Shown: piece after piece, positions 41,711 to 50,704 of the stretch
Position numbering within the stretch: position 1 is the stretch's first letter
Layout: each line of letters opens with the position of its first letter
Origin: Lachnospiraceae bacterium
Lineage (GTDB): Bacteria > Bacillota_A > Clostridia > Lachnospirales > Lachnospiraceae
DNA length: 52,707 nucleotides
Reading direction: 5' to 3'
Assembly (NCBI GenBank): GCA_009911175.1
Contig: QXWX01000048.1
Location: 1-52,707, forward strand
Made by a program: the position numbers and the translations under genes
The notes under the pieces: model-generated
What the model was told of the DNA's origin: nothing
Seen by the model: only the letters and a program-made list of their open reading frames with translations
The model's database searches: none

Positions 41711-42493
41711 TCACCTTAGCTGTAGAAGTTCCGGGTGCCTGCCTGGGCCAAAGTCCCGGGCATCACGGAGTTCCTTTGCGATTTCCTGCACCGAAGCCAC
41801 ATTTTCCGGCCGCAGTTCGGCCGTCTGGTGCAGGTGCTCCACATGAGCCCTTGCCATCAATACTTTTTGTCCCAGCCCTGCAAGTATCTTTTTACAATAT
41901 TCCATTCCCGCCCGTATCTTTGCCATAGCCCCTGCGTCTCTGTTTCTTGTGGGGACCTCTTCCGCGGATTTTCCAACAGCAGCCCTTCCGATGTTTTTTG
42001 CATGGCCTTTCATGGCGTGGAATTCCTCTGCCATACAGTCTACGGCCTGCATCTTGTTCTCCAGGCCTGATACTGCCTGTGTCAGAAGCGCTTCCGCCCT
42101 GCCAAGCCCCTGGGATACATGTGTCGTACTGAAAACACAGTCAAGTGCCTGCACTCCTTTTTTTCTCAGGTTCTGCATTGCATTTTGGATTCCTTCAATC
42201 ACTTCTGCCTCTGCCGCCTGGGCCAGCTTTCCAAACTGATGCATGTTTTTCTGGATCTCCTCCTGCATCCTGCCAAGCCTGGCTTTTATGTCCGGCTCCT
42301 CCACGGTCTGTATCTGCTCCAACAGATAACTGACCTCATCCATGGCGTCTGCCAGGTTCGTCTGGATAGACTGCAGACATTGGATCAGCTGCCCGATATC
42401 CTCTGCCTGGTTGCTCCTTCCGGTCTGCTCCAATATACTCCGGAATATTTCCACTTGTTCCGATTGCGGAAATGACAAAAAACTTGATTCCAT
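41711..42493 (-). CDS. ICE coiled-coil protein (DUF6674-like)
   Basis: The 260-aa product is helical throughout: long amphipathic segments such as EDIGQLIQCLQSIQTNLADAM and EVIEGIQNAMQNLRKKGVQAL, with no membrane segment or catalytic motif. It resembles the DUF6674-type proteins encoded in Clostridial conjugation regions, an assignment I hold loosely. It is placed between VirB4/Rpn and the JAB gene, in the operon direction. Relatives may act as accessory or scaffold factors. Confidence 0.6.
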   Translation of the reverse strand: MESSFLSFPQSEQVEIFRSILEQTGRSNQAEDIGQLIQCLQSIQTNLADAMDEVSYLLEQIQTVEEPDIKARLGRMQEEIQKNMHQFGKLAQAAEAEVIEGIQNAMQNLRKKGVQALDCVFSTTHVSQGLGRAEALLTQAVSGLENKMQAVDCMAEEFHAMKGHAKNIGRAAVGKSAEEVPTRNRDAGAMAKIRAGMEYCKKILAGLGQKVLMARAHVEHLHQTAELRPENVASVQEIAKELRDARDFGPGRHPELLQLR

Positions 42494-42614
42494 TTTCCTT
42501 CCCCTTTCTGCCTGCGCTGCCAGTCACTTTGAAACGCAAAAAGAGTGCTTAAACACAACAGCGGTTTAAACACTCTTCCCATTCATCTTTATTGACTATT
42601 TTATACTCTGCAGG

Positions 42615-43562
42615 TTATTTTACAACTGTATTCCATACGAGGATCGTATTCAGGTTTCCTGCCAGTCTGTCCACATCCTCTTTTCCAAGGCCGGTATATA
42701 ATACGATCTTATCTCCCGGTTCGTTCGCCCGGATCATGCGTTCAGCCATCTTATTCGCCCTGTTCTGTTCGCCAATCCCAATGCCTTCTTCCAGGTATTG
42801 TTCCTTAAACATCTGCATGGTCTCCGCTTCATTATACTCTGTAATACACATGGATTTCACCTCCGCCCTGTGCCCGACCAGAAATGGCCTGATCTCAAAA
42901 TTCTTTGGAAGCTCATCGATCGTCTTATCAACAGCCTCCTCAATATTCATATGTCTGCTGTATTCCCGGATCTGCTGGATCAGCCACGCATATTCCTCCA
43001 ACGGTTTGCAGGCCGACAGCAGTTCTTTATTCTGCCCGTAATTGATATTGAACATCCGTACCCGGACTGCAATATCCGGTTCCATCCCTTCTTTGCTGCT
43101 TTCTTCTGCCCCGGCATCTGTTTCAGGATCCTGTTTTTCTCTTCCTGCCTGGAACGCGTCCTTTAATTCCAGGATCCGGTCTCCATAGTTGTCCTTTCCG
43201 TTATAGAAAACAACCAGTTTTGGGATTGGCAGCGCAACCAGGGTATCGCCATAGATATTCAGCTTGTTCTCATGGATATATTTATCATACAGCTTTGCGG
43301 CATACATCAGTTCCCTGACCGGCATATTGGGATTGTATGTTGCCTGCTGCTCATAAATACTCATGATATCCGTAATGATAAATGAAGCATCATTTTTCAT
43401 TCCCATATAGAGGACATCTTCCATCGTTGTGATCCGGATACTGTCCGGATCCGTATGGGAGGAACGGTTCACTGCATTGTACAGGCTCAGTGTCCATTTC
43501 TTATTTTCTTCCCTTCCAAATAGGAAGCAGAACAGGCGGTCCTTATGCTTGGTATTAATCAT
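42615..43562 (-). CDS. Rpn-like PD-(D/E)XK nuclease family protein
   Basis: The 315-aa protein matches the Rpn/PD-(D/E)XK transposase-like family: KDRLFCFLFGREENKKWTLSLYNAVN at the N-terminus, then the nuclease core FIITDIMSIYEQQATYNPNMPVRELMYAAKLYDKYI with the E-x-Q motif, PKLVVFYNG, and a C-terminal MFKEQYLEEGIGIGEQNR tail. Such proteins promote RecA-independent DNA exchange. It interrupts the VirB4-to-JAB order of the conjugation operon and has its own promoter upstream, so it may be a recent insertion. Confidence 0.88.
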   Translation of the reverse strand: MINTKHKDRLFCFLFGREENKKWTLSLYNAVNRSSHTDPDSIRITTMEDVLYMGMKNDASFIITDIMSIYEQQATYNPNMPVRELMYAAKLYDKYIHENKLNIYGDTLVALPIPKLVVFYNGKDNYGDRILELKDAFQAGREKQDPETDAGAEESSKEGMEPDIAVRVRMFNINYGQNKELLSACKPLEEYAWLIQQIREYSRHMNIEEAVDKTIDELPKNFEIRPFLVGHRAEVKSMCITEYNEAETMQMFKEQYLEEGIGIGEQNRANKMAERMIRANEPGDKIVLYTGLGKEDVDRLAGNLNTILVWNTVVK

Positions 43563-43744
43563 GTTTTCTATCCCTCCATCTGTGTAGTGAACGGTACTTT
43601 TCCGCAGACACGGTGACCCGGTAATCCTGCGGAATAGGAATTGCTTAAAAAGCTGGCTCTCTGCGCCTATATCCTCTGGTGATATGGATGTACCGTTTCC
43701 TGAACAATCTGCACAGTGTTTTGGAAGCCGCCCTCTTTTTCTAA

Positions 43745-43773
43745 ATTATAACATGGTATTCCCCGGATTGCCA
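43745..43773 (-). promoter_or_regulatory. Promoter of the Rpn-like gene
   Basis: Minus-strand TGGCAA (43773-43768) and TATAAT (43750-43745) are 17 bp apart, about 180 nt before the gene. The long leader 43563-43744 contains no other element I recognise. Confidence 0.55.
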
Positions 43774-43888
43774 TAAATATTTACTGCCAATATCCGATAT
43801 GGTTCTCTCATGTTACTGTAAACACGGTATCGGACACTTGCTACACAGCATCCGACCCAAAGAGTAACATTTTTATCTGGATTTCCCG

Positions 43889-46264
43889 TTATGGTTCATA
43901 GTCGGTCGGACCGTGAACTACAGCTTTCTCATGCAGATTCGTATTGAACAACGCATAGATCGGGTTTTCTTCCTTCCCCATCCGGTTATCAAACGGAATG
44001 CATACGCTCCCATGCTTGATGATCCCGGTCCCGGACGGGGAATTATTCACAAACCGCAGCTGTGCCTCCGGGATGCCTGCCACCCTGGAGAGCTCCTGGC
44101 TGTCCACATTCGCCTGCTTGAGCAATGCGATAAACTCACTGTTGCCCAGCATTGTGACCGCCGTATAATTCTGCAGCATGTCGGTGATATTCTGCGTGAT
44201 GCCCGTGCACAGCCCGCCCAGCTTCCGCACTTTTTTCCAGAGGGTATACAGATATTTTGCGCTGTATTCTTTATCCAATACGGTGTGGAACTCGTCAATG
44301 AACAGCCAGGTGGCTTTTCCCTTCTTTGCGTTTTCCGCGATCCTGGCGCTGATATTTTCCAGCATGACAAGTGTGGAGATCGCCCCCAGCTCTTTCCCAA
44401 GATCCCGGGTTCCATAGACCAAAAACCGCGCCTGCACATTCACATTGGTGTGATTGTTGAATATATTGAGGGAGCCATTGACAAACAATTCCAATGCTAG
44501 GGCGATGTCTTTTGCTTCCGGCTCCGGCTGCTCCATCAAAAGGCTGTAAAATTTTGTCATGGTCGGGATGTGCTTCTCCCTGGACCTTGCGATGTCGGTA
44601 TACAGCTTCCGGACACAGCGGTCGATGATGGATTTATGCCGGCTGTTCAGGGAATCGCCGTAACACTGCTCGCACAGTCCCAGCATGAACTCTCCCTTAT
44701 CCCGGATCTGCCCGTTGGAATCGTTTAAATCCAGAGAATCTACATCCATTTCAAGAGGGTTGATATAATTCTTCGTGTAAGTCGAAAGGTTGACGATCGC
44801 AGCCTGTTCCCCAAGCGCCTCCGCAATGTCAAAATATTCCAGTGTAGGATCGATCACAATGATATCATCCTCGGTCCCCAAAAATACCTGCAGCATTTCT
44901 GACTTGCTGAAATAGGATTTTCCGCTTCCCGGAATCCCGAATACCATGCCGTTTCCATTGGCCAGGTTCTTCCGGTCTGCAATGCAGAGGTTATGGGACA
45001 CCTGGTTGATCCCGTAGCAGATACCTTGTTCATTCAGTTCCTGCACGTTGAACGGAAGCAGGGCCGCGATGTCCCTGGTCAGCATGGTCCGAAGCGTGGA
45101 GACCTGCCGGTTTCCCACCGGAAGCACCGTGTTCAGCGCCTCCATCTGTTGGTAGTGGTGGGGTTCGATCTGGCACATCCGGCCATTTCCCATATTCCGC
45201 AGGGTCTCCGTAATGCTGTCCAGTTCTTCCTTTGTATCCGCCATGATTACCATATTCACGCCTACATAAAACAGGTTCTGGTCATTTTCCCGCACATCGT
45301 CCATCACGCCCTCGATCTTTTCCTTTTGTACCTTTTTGATATAGGAAATGTCTGAGGAGAAATCATGGTTCCTGTTCCGGACACGCTGCTGCTTCAAGAT
45401 ATCATTTTCAATCCCAAGGTATTTCTTCTGCAGCACCCGGTTCGTCAGCTCCTTTGGAACCGGCACAATGTCGATGGTCGTCATGCTGTGTACCGGCAGG
45501 CTGGTGGTCTCATTGATGAAGGTATCCGGCAAGGAGGCCGGGTATTTCTTGATAAATAATGCCCTGCATTTCTTCCGGTCTGTCTCAAAATAGTTTGGAT
45601 AAAATCTCATATAGCCAGCGGAGATACTGTTCTTCGCGTCCCCGCCCCGCTTCATGCATGCCCGGAAATTGAACCGGAACTGTTCTTCATCCCCCATACG
45701 GTAGAAGTTGAATAAGATCCGCAGCCTCTCTTTTGCGTCAAGTGGCTCAATGGTCGAACCCAGTTCGGCGAAATTCTGCTTCAAGGTTGCTTCGAAGGTC
45801 GCGAAAAACGCTTTTGCCTGTTCGCAGCCTTTCCGTTCCACGCATACGGTCAGATAGCGTTCCTGCTCGATCCCCTGCTTTCCTTCTACGATCCGCGACT
45901 CCGTGATGCGGTTATATGCTTCCCGGATCCAGTCAAATCCATCCCCTTTTCTTTGGAACAGCACATTCTCCCGGAACTCCTGCATATTTTTATTCCGGTT
46001 ATTGACCGTGATCTTAAAGGAAACATCAATGGCATTGACGGTTTTGCAGTACTGCTTCAAAATCTCCATCTGGTCCTCCGTACCTGCCGTAACATAGTTG
46101 ATATCCTGGAAGCGGTACGTCCTGGAATACCTGCCTTTCACCACTTCAAAGATCCCTTCCCTGGAAATACGCTGGAATCCCATAACCTCCTGTAAATATT
46201 TTGGTGCTTTGACCGGCTTATCCGATCTCTTTAACTGCTCAAAACGGTCTGAAAAAATCGACAT
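43889..46264 (-). CDS. VirB4-like conjugal transfer ATPase (CD1110 family)
   Basis: The 791-aa ATPase energises the type IV secretion channel of the element. Walker A GIPGSGKS lies near residue 445, Walker B WLFIDEFHTVL near 660, and NITDMLQNYTAV and the C-terminal LRFVNNSPSGTGIIKHG belong to the family core. Length fits CD1110-type VirB4 proteins. GGGAGG lies 5 nt before the ATG. It follows PrgI by 13 nt and is transcribed toward the Rpn-like gene. Confidence 0.95.
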   Translation of the reverse strand: MSIFSDRFEQLKRSDKPVKAPKYLQEVMGFQRISREGIFEVVKGRYSRTYRFQDINYVTAGTEDQMEILKQYCKTVNAIDVSFKITVNNRNKNMQEFRENVLFQRKGDGFDWIREAYNRITESRIVEGKQGIEQERYLTVCVERKGCEQAKAFFATFEATLKQNFAELGSTIEPLDAKERLRILFNFYRMGDEEQFRFNFRACMKRGGDAKNSISAGYMRFYPNYFETDRKKCRALFIKKYPASLPDTFINETTSLPVHSMTTIDIVPVPKELTNRVLQKKYLGIENDILKQQRVRNRNHDFSSDISYIKKVQKEKIEGVMDDVRENDQNLFYVGVNMVIMADTKEELDSITETLRNMGNGRMCQIEPHHYQQMEALNTVLPVGNRQVSTLRTMLTRDIAALLPFNVQELNEQGICYGINQVSHNLCIADRKNLANGNGMVFGIPGSGKSYFSKSEMLQVFLGTEDDIIVIDPTLEYFDIAEALGEQAAIVNLSTYTKNYINPLEMDVDSLDLNDSNGQIRDKGEFMLGLCEQCYGDSLNSRHKSIIDRCVRKLYTDIARSREKHIPTMTKFYSLLMEQPEPEAKDIALALELFVNGSLNIFNNHTNVNVQARFLVYGTRDLGKELGAISTLVMLENISARIAENAKKGKATWLFIDEFHTVLDKEYSAKYLYTLWKKVRKLGGLCTGITQNITDMLQNYTAVTMLGNSEFIALLKQANVDSQELSRVAGIPEAQLRFVNNSPSGTGIIKHGSVCIPFDNRMGKEENPIYALFNTNLHEKAVVHGPTDYEP

Positions 46265-46277
46265 GATATCCTCCCCT

Positions 46278-46412
46278 CTATCTGAATTGTCCGTACCAGA
46301 CGGCTGCCATCGCCGCCCCCGCCGCCAGAAGCGCCGTTAGCGTCAATATCCATCCGATCACCATCACTGCGATCAGTCCTGCGGACTTCCTTTTTTTCAC
46401 GACTGTTACCAT
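46278..46412 (-). CDS. Possible internal 44-aa membrane protein in the PrgI frame
   Basis: At 46412 an ATG follows AAGGAGG (9 nt) inside the 3' part of the PrgI gene and is in the same frame. It would yield VTVVKKRKSAGLIAVMVIGW followed by the last hydrophobic segment, a single-helix protein of 44 aa. Family PrgI proteins end before this segment, which supports a fusion or an overlapping independent gene. Confidence 0.45.
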   Translation of the reverse strand: MVTVVKKRKSAGLIAVMVIGWILTLTALLAAGAAMAAVWYGQFR

Positions 46413-47036
46413 ATTTTTACTCCTCCTTCTCTTCCTTTTGTTTCGCATCCTGTTTTTTCCCAGCTCGTCTGCCCTTGAGTTTTTTTCTATCTGTTTCGGT
46501 TCTTTTCCAATCTCCATCTTTGAATTCATTTTTCTGGATTGATTCATTTCTTCATTTCGCTTCGTTTCTCCATTTCTATTTTTCCTGCTTTGATCCGCTT
46601 CTCTGTTTGTGCTCTTTTTTTTGTATTCCTTTATTTTTCTACTCTCTTTCGTAGTCTTTTCTTCTGTGCCTGCTTTTCTCCCCAGCCCCTTCTGTTCCTC
46701 CTGCCTTTCTTCGGAAACAATCTGCTCCAGTTCCTCCATAGATTCTGTTGACCAATAGAGCAGCGGACGGTTGAAAAAAGCAAAATGAACCATCTTCCCT
46801 GCAAACTGCCAGAAAGTAAGCCCATGGTAATGATAAAATCCGGTCAATGCCAAAGGCACAACAAACGGCGTTGCCACGTAGCAGCTCAGCGTGACGCCGA
46901 TCCTGGTATGCAGTAACAGCATGACCGCCGTGCCTGTCCCCAGGGCCAGGATGCTGAAAAATGCCTGCTTTACGGTCAGCCCCAGGATGAAACTTTCCTT
47001 ATAATGCTGCAGGTCTTCGCTCAGTTCTATCTCCAT
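46278..47036 (-). CDS. PrgI-family conjugation protein with long charged C-terminus
   Basis: Residues 1-120 match PrgI (CD1111 type): ELSEDLQHYKESFILGLTVKQAFFSILALGTG, a two-helix unit, FYHYHGLTFWQFAGKMVHFAF and RPLLYWSTESMEE. Unlike ordinary 110-130-aa PrgI proteins, it continues with about 80 Lys/Arg/Glu/Asn-rich residues and a final membrane helix (GLIAVMVIGWILTLTALLAAGAAM). The end of this frame contains an internal ATG with its own ribosome site (46412). Whether a single 252-aa protein is made is unclear. Confidence 0.87.
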   Translation of the reverse strand: MEIELSEDLQHYKESFILGLTVKQAFFSILALGTGTAVMLLLHTRIGVTLSCYVATPFVVPLALTGFYHYHGLTFWQFAGKMVHFAFFNRPLLYWSTESMEELEQIVSEERQEEQKGLGRKAGTEEKTTKESRKIKEYKKKSTNREADQSRKNRNGETKRNEEMNQSRKMNSKMEIGKEPKQIEKNSRADELGKNRMRNKRKRRRSKNMVTVVKKRKSAGLIAVMVIGWILTLTALLAAGAAMAAVWYGQFR

Positions 47037-47110
47037 TTACTCACACCTTTCCACAAGAAGCTGCCGTATACAACGAACAGTCTTCCATTATTTTTTTATT
47101 TCTTTCCCCA

Positions 47111-47947
47111 TCATAATCCCAACGCCCGGGAAGTAAGATTCTGCGCCCCTTTGACCGTCCCTACGGTCAGTGCGGCGGTAAATGTCATCTCCCCCAGATA
47201 GATCAGGGTTTTCGCCCAGTCCGCATAATCCCCCGTAAACGCCGGAAGCCCGGAACTGATGAACGTATTACAGAGCAGGATTGCCAGCGCCATGGTAACG
47301 GCTTCAAAGACAACGCTGATGAAATATTTCATGAAGCTCACAAAGGTATTGCTGACTCCGCGGTTTCCCGCCAGGGTGCTGCCTGCGATCGCCCCGAATG
47401 GTACAATGACCATGATCTTCAAAAAGCGGAAATATACATTGTACAGCAGGAAAAATCCGCAGATTATGACCACCAGGGATAAAAAGACCGCCAGGATCAA
47501 AAACACGATACTGGTGCCAAAGCCCAGATCCCTGATCACATCAGCCTGGGCAGGGTCTATGGACAGTTCCGCGGTCTGATTCGCGCCCAAAAGTACGACC
47601 AGGTTTCCGCAGGATGTAAACAGCGCTTTCATAACCGTCAGGTTATAGGAAACCATCCACTGTGCTACTGCTAACCGGACCAGCATCCTGAGAATGGCTT
47701 CAAACCGGATCTCCTCCCGGATATCTACGCTTTCCGCACAGAAGCCTATGACAAAGAACAGGACCACCAGGGCAGAACCGATCCCAACAAACAGCGGCTC
47801 CACCCGTTCCACGATCCCCCATGGCCCGCCTCCCTTAAATCCGGCGGGTGACTGCCCCAGCAGTTCAAATACCAACGATACCTGGGAATTCCAGAAACCG
47901 AATACGATCTCCAGCAGTGCAAGTATCGCCTCTCCCAATTTAAACAT
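47111..47947 (-). CDS. VirB6/TrbL-like conjugal transfer membrane protein (CD1112 family)
   Basis: The 278-aa protein has a short soluble N-terminus followed by six hydrophobic helices; motifs include LFVGIGSALVVLFFVIGFCAESVDIREE, RLAVAQWMVSYNLTVMKAL, IVPFGAIAGSTLAGNRGVSNTFVSFMKYF. These are the hallmarks of CD1112/TrbL-type channel proteins of Gram-positive T4SS. The ATG follows AGGTGGAATAAGA. A MITE sits between it and the Maff2 gene upstream. Confidence 0.92.
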   Translation of the reverse strand: MFKLGEAILALLEIVFGFWNSQVSLVFELLGQSPAGFKGGGPWGIVERVEPLFVGIGSALVVLFFVIGFCAESVDIREEIRFEAILRMLVRLAVAQWMVSYNLTVMKALFTSCGNLVVLLGANQTAELSIDPAQADVIRDLGFGTSIVFLILAVFLSLVVIICGFFLLYNVYFRFLKIMVIVPFGAIAGSTLAGNRGVSNTFVSFMKYFISVVFEAVTMALAILLCNTFISSGLPAFTGDYADWAKTLIYLGEMTFTAALTVGTVKGAQNLTSRALGL

Positions 47948-48026
47948 TCTTATTCCACCTGGCCGGGAATCTTACAGCGGTTCCCGGCCTCTCCTTTCCT
48001 TTCCATTCTGCAAAACAGGTCTGCTA

Positions 48027-48185
48027 GTATAACTCACGATAATTACCGCTACCTTACACGCAGGATAAATTTTCATATGCAAGAAGGCTGAATGAGGCGA
48101 TGCCGGTAGCATCATCGATTGAAGCCGACGCAGCAGATGAAAATTTAGACAAGTGAAAGGTGTGGATAATTATCGTGGGTTATAC
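48027..48185 (-). mobile_element. MITE-like element, family B (IS630/mariner-like, 159 bp)
   Basis: Ends are GTATAACTCACGATAATTA and, from the other side, GTATAACCCACGATAATTA (one mismatch in 19). Each end is flanked by TA (48025-48026 and 48186-48187), the target duplication made by IS630/Tc1-mariner-type transposition. An inner repeat TAAATTTTCAT/ATGAAAATTTA lies inside. A short ORF-like run (YARRLNEAMPVASSIEADAADENLDK) may be a leftover transposase tail or chance. It sits in the conjugation operon between the pilin-like and TrbL genes. Confidence 0.88.
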
Positions 48186-48218
48186 TAGGCCATACATTCC
48201 CTCTTTTTCACTTGAAGG

Positions 48219-48545
48219 TCAGGCGATCCCCAGAAAAGAAAGCACCGAAGAAATGCCTGCCATAATCAATCCGGCGACGATCCCTTTGATGGCACTGTTC
48301 ATCGACGAACTGTCCTGCTGCTGGTATGCCTGGGCAAACTCCATGACATTTTTTGCAAGGATGATCACGCCCACCGCGCCGATGATACTGATCACCAGTG
48401 TTTTCAGGTTGGTCAGCGGCTGTGTGACTGAATCCACCCCGGTTGCCTGGACACCCTGTGAAACATACAGGACCACTGCCATCGTACCTGCTATTACCTC
48501 TGCAGCTGCTTTTTTTATTTTCTGTTTATAAGACATCTTTCTCAT
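48219..48545 (-). CDS. Maff2-family (VirB2-like) conjugation membrane protein
   Basis: The 108-aa protein has an N-terminal hydrophobic segment (VIAGTMAVVLYVSQGVQATG), then two helices, LKTLVISIIGAVGVIILAKNVMEFAQAYQQQD and MNSAIKGIVAGLIMAGISSVLSFLG. This is the Maff2 (PF12750) pattern of Gram-positive ICEs, thought to be the TrbC/VirB2 pilin-like component. Start 48545 has AAGGA 11 nt upstream; 48533 is possible. It is followed by the MITE and then TrbL. Confidence 0.93.
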   Translation of the reverse strand: MRKMSYKQKIKKAAAEVIAGTMAVVLYVSQGVQATGVDSVTQPLTNLKTLVISIIGAVGVIILAKNVMEFAQAYQQQDSSSMNSAIKGIVAGLIMAGISSVLSFLGIA

Positions 48546-48677
48546 ATCTATCTTTTCCTTCCTATATTTTTTCCAACCGTACCGTTGGTATTTTTTATTG
48601 CCACCGCCATACGGGCATCCTGCCGCCTGCAGAGTTTCCGCTATATGACGGTATTCAACAGTCTGCTGTTCCGTCTG

Positions 48678-49282
48678 CTATACAGACTGTCCGCTGCTCT
48701 TAACAGTCTCTGACTTCTTTATGTAGTTCTCCCTGGATTCACGTATCTGCTCTGCCGTGTTATGGACATCCGCTATTTTTACAATCTCCCCGTAAGGGAT
48801 CCCGCTGGCAATACATGCCCGGATCTCTTCAAGCTGTCCCTCACTGTACGGGTTTGCGGTCAGCATTTCAAACATCACTCCTTCTTCTTTCTTTTTCCTG
48901 TCCCTTTTTACTGGGCGGCTGTCTTCTTTCCTGTTTTCTTCCAGTTCTTTCTCCGTAAAAATCTTTTTCGGCACAGGGTCTGACGTGAACACCTCTTCCT
49001 GGGTGACGTCCAGGATCCGTACCGGCTCCCCATCCTGCTGCTTCTTTTTGTAATACTGCATGGATTCCGGATTCAGCAGCTTCACATTTTCCTGGGTTCC
49101 TGCCGCCTTGATCTCATGTACATAAGGCGGCACGCCTCCATCCTCACTTTCCTGGAACAGCGGATGCTTAAATGTATTATATTTTTTATCTATGATCGGG
49201 TCACAGCCACGGATCAGAATAATACACTGGTCATTAGGGAGCTTGCGGACTTCATCCGAAGTCAGCAGTTCTTTGCCACATT
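48678..49282 (-). pseudogene. C-terminal fragment of VirD4/TraG coupling protein
   Basis: The frame carries the C-terminal part of the conjugative coupling protein: CGKELLTSDEVRKLPNDQCIILIRGCDPIIDKKYNTFKHPLF and PYVHEI, then a charged tail with EKELEENRKEDSRPVKRDRKKK. At 49282 the frame meets a stop and unrelated DNA begins, so the ATPase motifs and membrane part (about 400 residues) are missing. No relaxase gene is in the window. Without VirD4 this element cannot transfer itself. Confidence 0.88.
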
Positions 49283-49327
49283 GTCAAGTGAAGAATTCAT
49301 TCTTTTTGCTTTTTCATACACGGAATC

Positions 49328-49356
49328 TTGTAGATGTTCTATAAATGTGATAAACT
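49328..49356 (+). promoter_or_regulatory. Promoter of the 108-aa gene
   Basis: TTGTAG (49328-49333) and TAAACT (49351-49356) are 17 bp apart, 47 nt before the ATG at 49403. Confidence 0.6.
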
Positions 49357-49402
49357 GAACGCAGTAACAAATCGGAATTTGAGGAAAACGGAGGTTTCTT
49401 TT

Positions 49403-49729
49403 ATGTGGGGATTATATCTCGACAGTAAAGCTTTTGAAGATGGACTATTTCATGCAGTCGTTCAATACAAGATAGACAATAGTAAAGCCTTAGTTATATC
49501 TCCCAAAGCTAATTATGAGTTGGATATAAAAGAAATTATGGAGCTGCCTGCACCTCCCCGATTTGTTTATGGGGAAAAGGTTTCGCCTTGCAACCATCCT
49601 GATATAACAGGTGTGATTGTAAGGATTCACTGGCATTTCAAACGTAATTGCTATTTTTACATCATTAGCGTCAATGAGAAAACGAGAAGCAAACGATACT
49701 TTGATGATGATTTGATTTCTGCGGTATAA
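49403..49729 (+). CDS. Uncharacterised 108-aa protein
   Basis: Not recognised. It begins WGLYLDSKAFEDGLFHAVVQYK and has a beta-rich C-terminal half with PRFVYGEKVSPCNHPDITGVIVRIHWHFKRN and YYFY-like strands, an arrangement seen in small proteins of mobile cassettes. GGAGG is 9 nt upstream. It lies between the VirD4 break and the metallophosphoesterase gene. Confidence 0.75.
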   Translation: MWGLYLDSKAFEDGLFHAVVQYKIDNSKALVISPKANYELDIKEIMELPAPPRFVYGEKVSPCNHPDITGVIVRIHWHFKRNCYFYIISVNEKTRSKRYFDDDLISAV

Positions 49730-49787
49730 ATTCCCATTTGTCGGGAAGTCGCAGAGAACATAAAATGATGATTTGCAGGAGGAAGAT

Positions 49788-50660
49788 ATGGTCTGTATGA
49801 AAAAAATAGCTGTCCTCTCCGACATACACGGTAATTACATAGCGTTCCAAAAGTGCCTGGAATATGTTTTGGGTATGGGAATCCGCGCATTTATTTTTCT
49901 GGGGGATTATTTGGGGGAATTTCCCTACCCGCAAAAAACGATGGAAATTCTGTATTCTTTGAAAGAAAAATACACCTGCTTTTTCCTGCAAGGAAATAAA
50001 GAAGACTACTGGATCAGCCGGAAATACGATAAAAATTGCGTATGGAAAAACGGAAATTCAACGGTAGGCGCAATGAAGTATTGCTATAAAAACCTGACGG
50101 ATAAGGATATTGGTTTCTTTGAAAGTCTTCCACTCTGCCGTGAAATCACATTTGACGGGGCAGGCTCAATCCTGGCGTGCCATGGTTCGCCGGATAAGAA
50201 TAATGAAAAAATGTTTCCAGATGGTGAAAATACAAAAGGAATTATGGAAAGGTGTGCAGGGCAGTATATTCTATGCGGGCATACCCATGTTCAGGGAAGC
50301 TTTTCCCATAAAGGAAAGATTTTGTTAAATCCCGGCTCGGTAGGTGCTTCTTTATATAGCGGGGGAAAAGCCCAGTTTATGATTCTGTACCAGAAGGGGG
50401 AAGAATGGGGGCATCAGTTTATAAGCCTTGATTACGATAAGAAAAAAGTGATAAAGGAAATGGAAGAATCGGGGCTTTGGGATGCGGCACCGTACTGGTG
50501 TCGGGTGACAAAATACGGGATGCTTGCAGGGGAGATTTCCCATGGAACGGTATTGAGCAGGGCAATGGAGCTTTGCAGGGAAGAAACCGGGAAATGCGAC
50601 TGGTACAATATCCCCGAAATATATTGGGAAGAAGCCGTTCAGGAGCTTTTGGGATGCTAA
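49788..50660 (+). CDS. Calcineurin-like metallophosphoesterase
   Basis: The 290-aa protein has the five metallophosphoesterase motifs in order: SDIHGN, GDYLGE, GNKEDYW (usual GNHE), ACHGSP and CGHTHVQG, which ligate two metal ions. GNKED instead of GNHE is also found in YfcE-like relatives. The C-terminal part after NPGSVG has extra helices. It may hydrolyse cyclic or nucleoside phosphates; the substrate is not evident. The ATG at 49788 has AGGAGG 5 nt upstream; the ORF can be extended 15 nt. It is followed 44 nt later by the cysteine hydrolase. Confidence 0.92.
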   Translation: MVCMKKIAVLSDIHGNYIAFQKCLEYVLGMGIRAFIFLGDYLGEFPYPQKTMEILYSLKEKYTCFFLQGNKEDYWISRKYDKNCVWKNGNSTVGAMKYCYKNLTDKDIGFFESLPLCREITFDGAGSILACHGSPDKNNEKMFPDGENTKGIMERCAGQYILCGHTHVQGSFSHKGKILLNPGSVGASLYSGGKAQFMILYQKGEEWGHQFISLDYDKKKVIKEMEESGLWDAAPYWCRVTKYGMLAGEISHGTVLSRAMELCREETGKCDWYNIPEIYWEEAVQELLGC

Positions 50661-50704
50661 AATTTGTTGCAAAATAGATAAATCGGAATTTGGGAGATAA
50701 TAGA

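Noticed and set aside
48160..48531. 123-aa plus-strand ORF over the Maff2 gene and MITE B
   Set aside because: Antisense of Maff2; starts inside the MITE.
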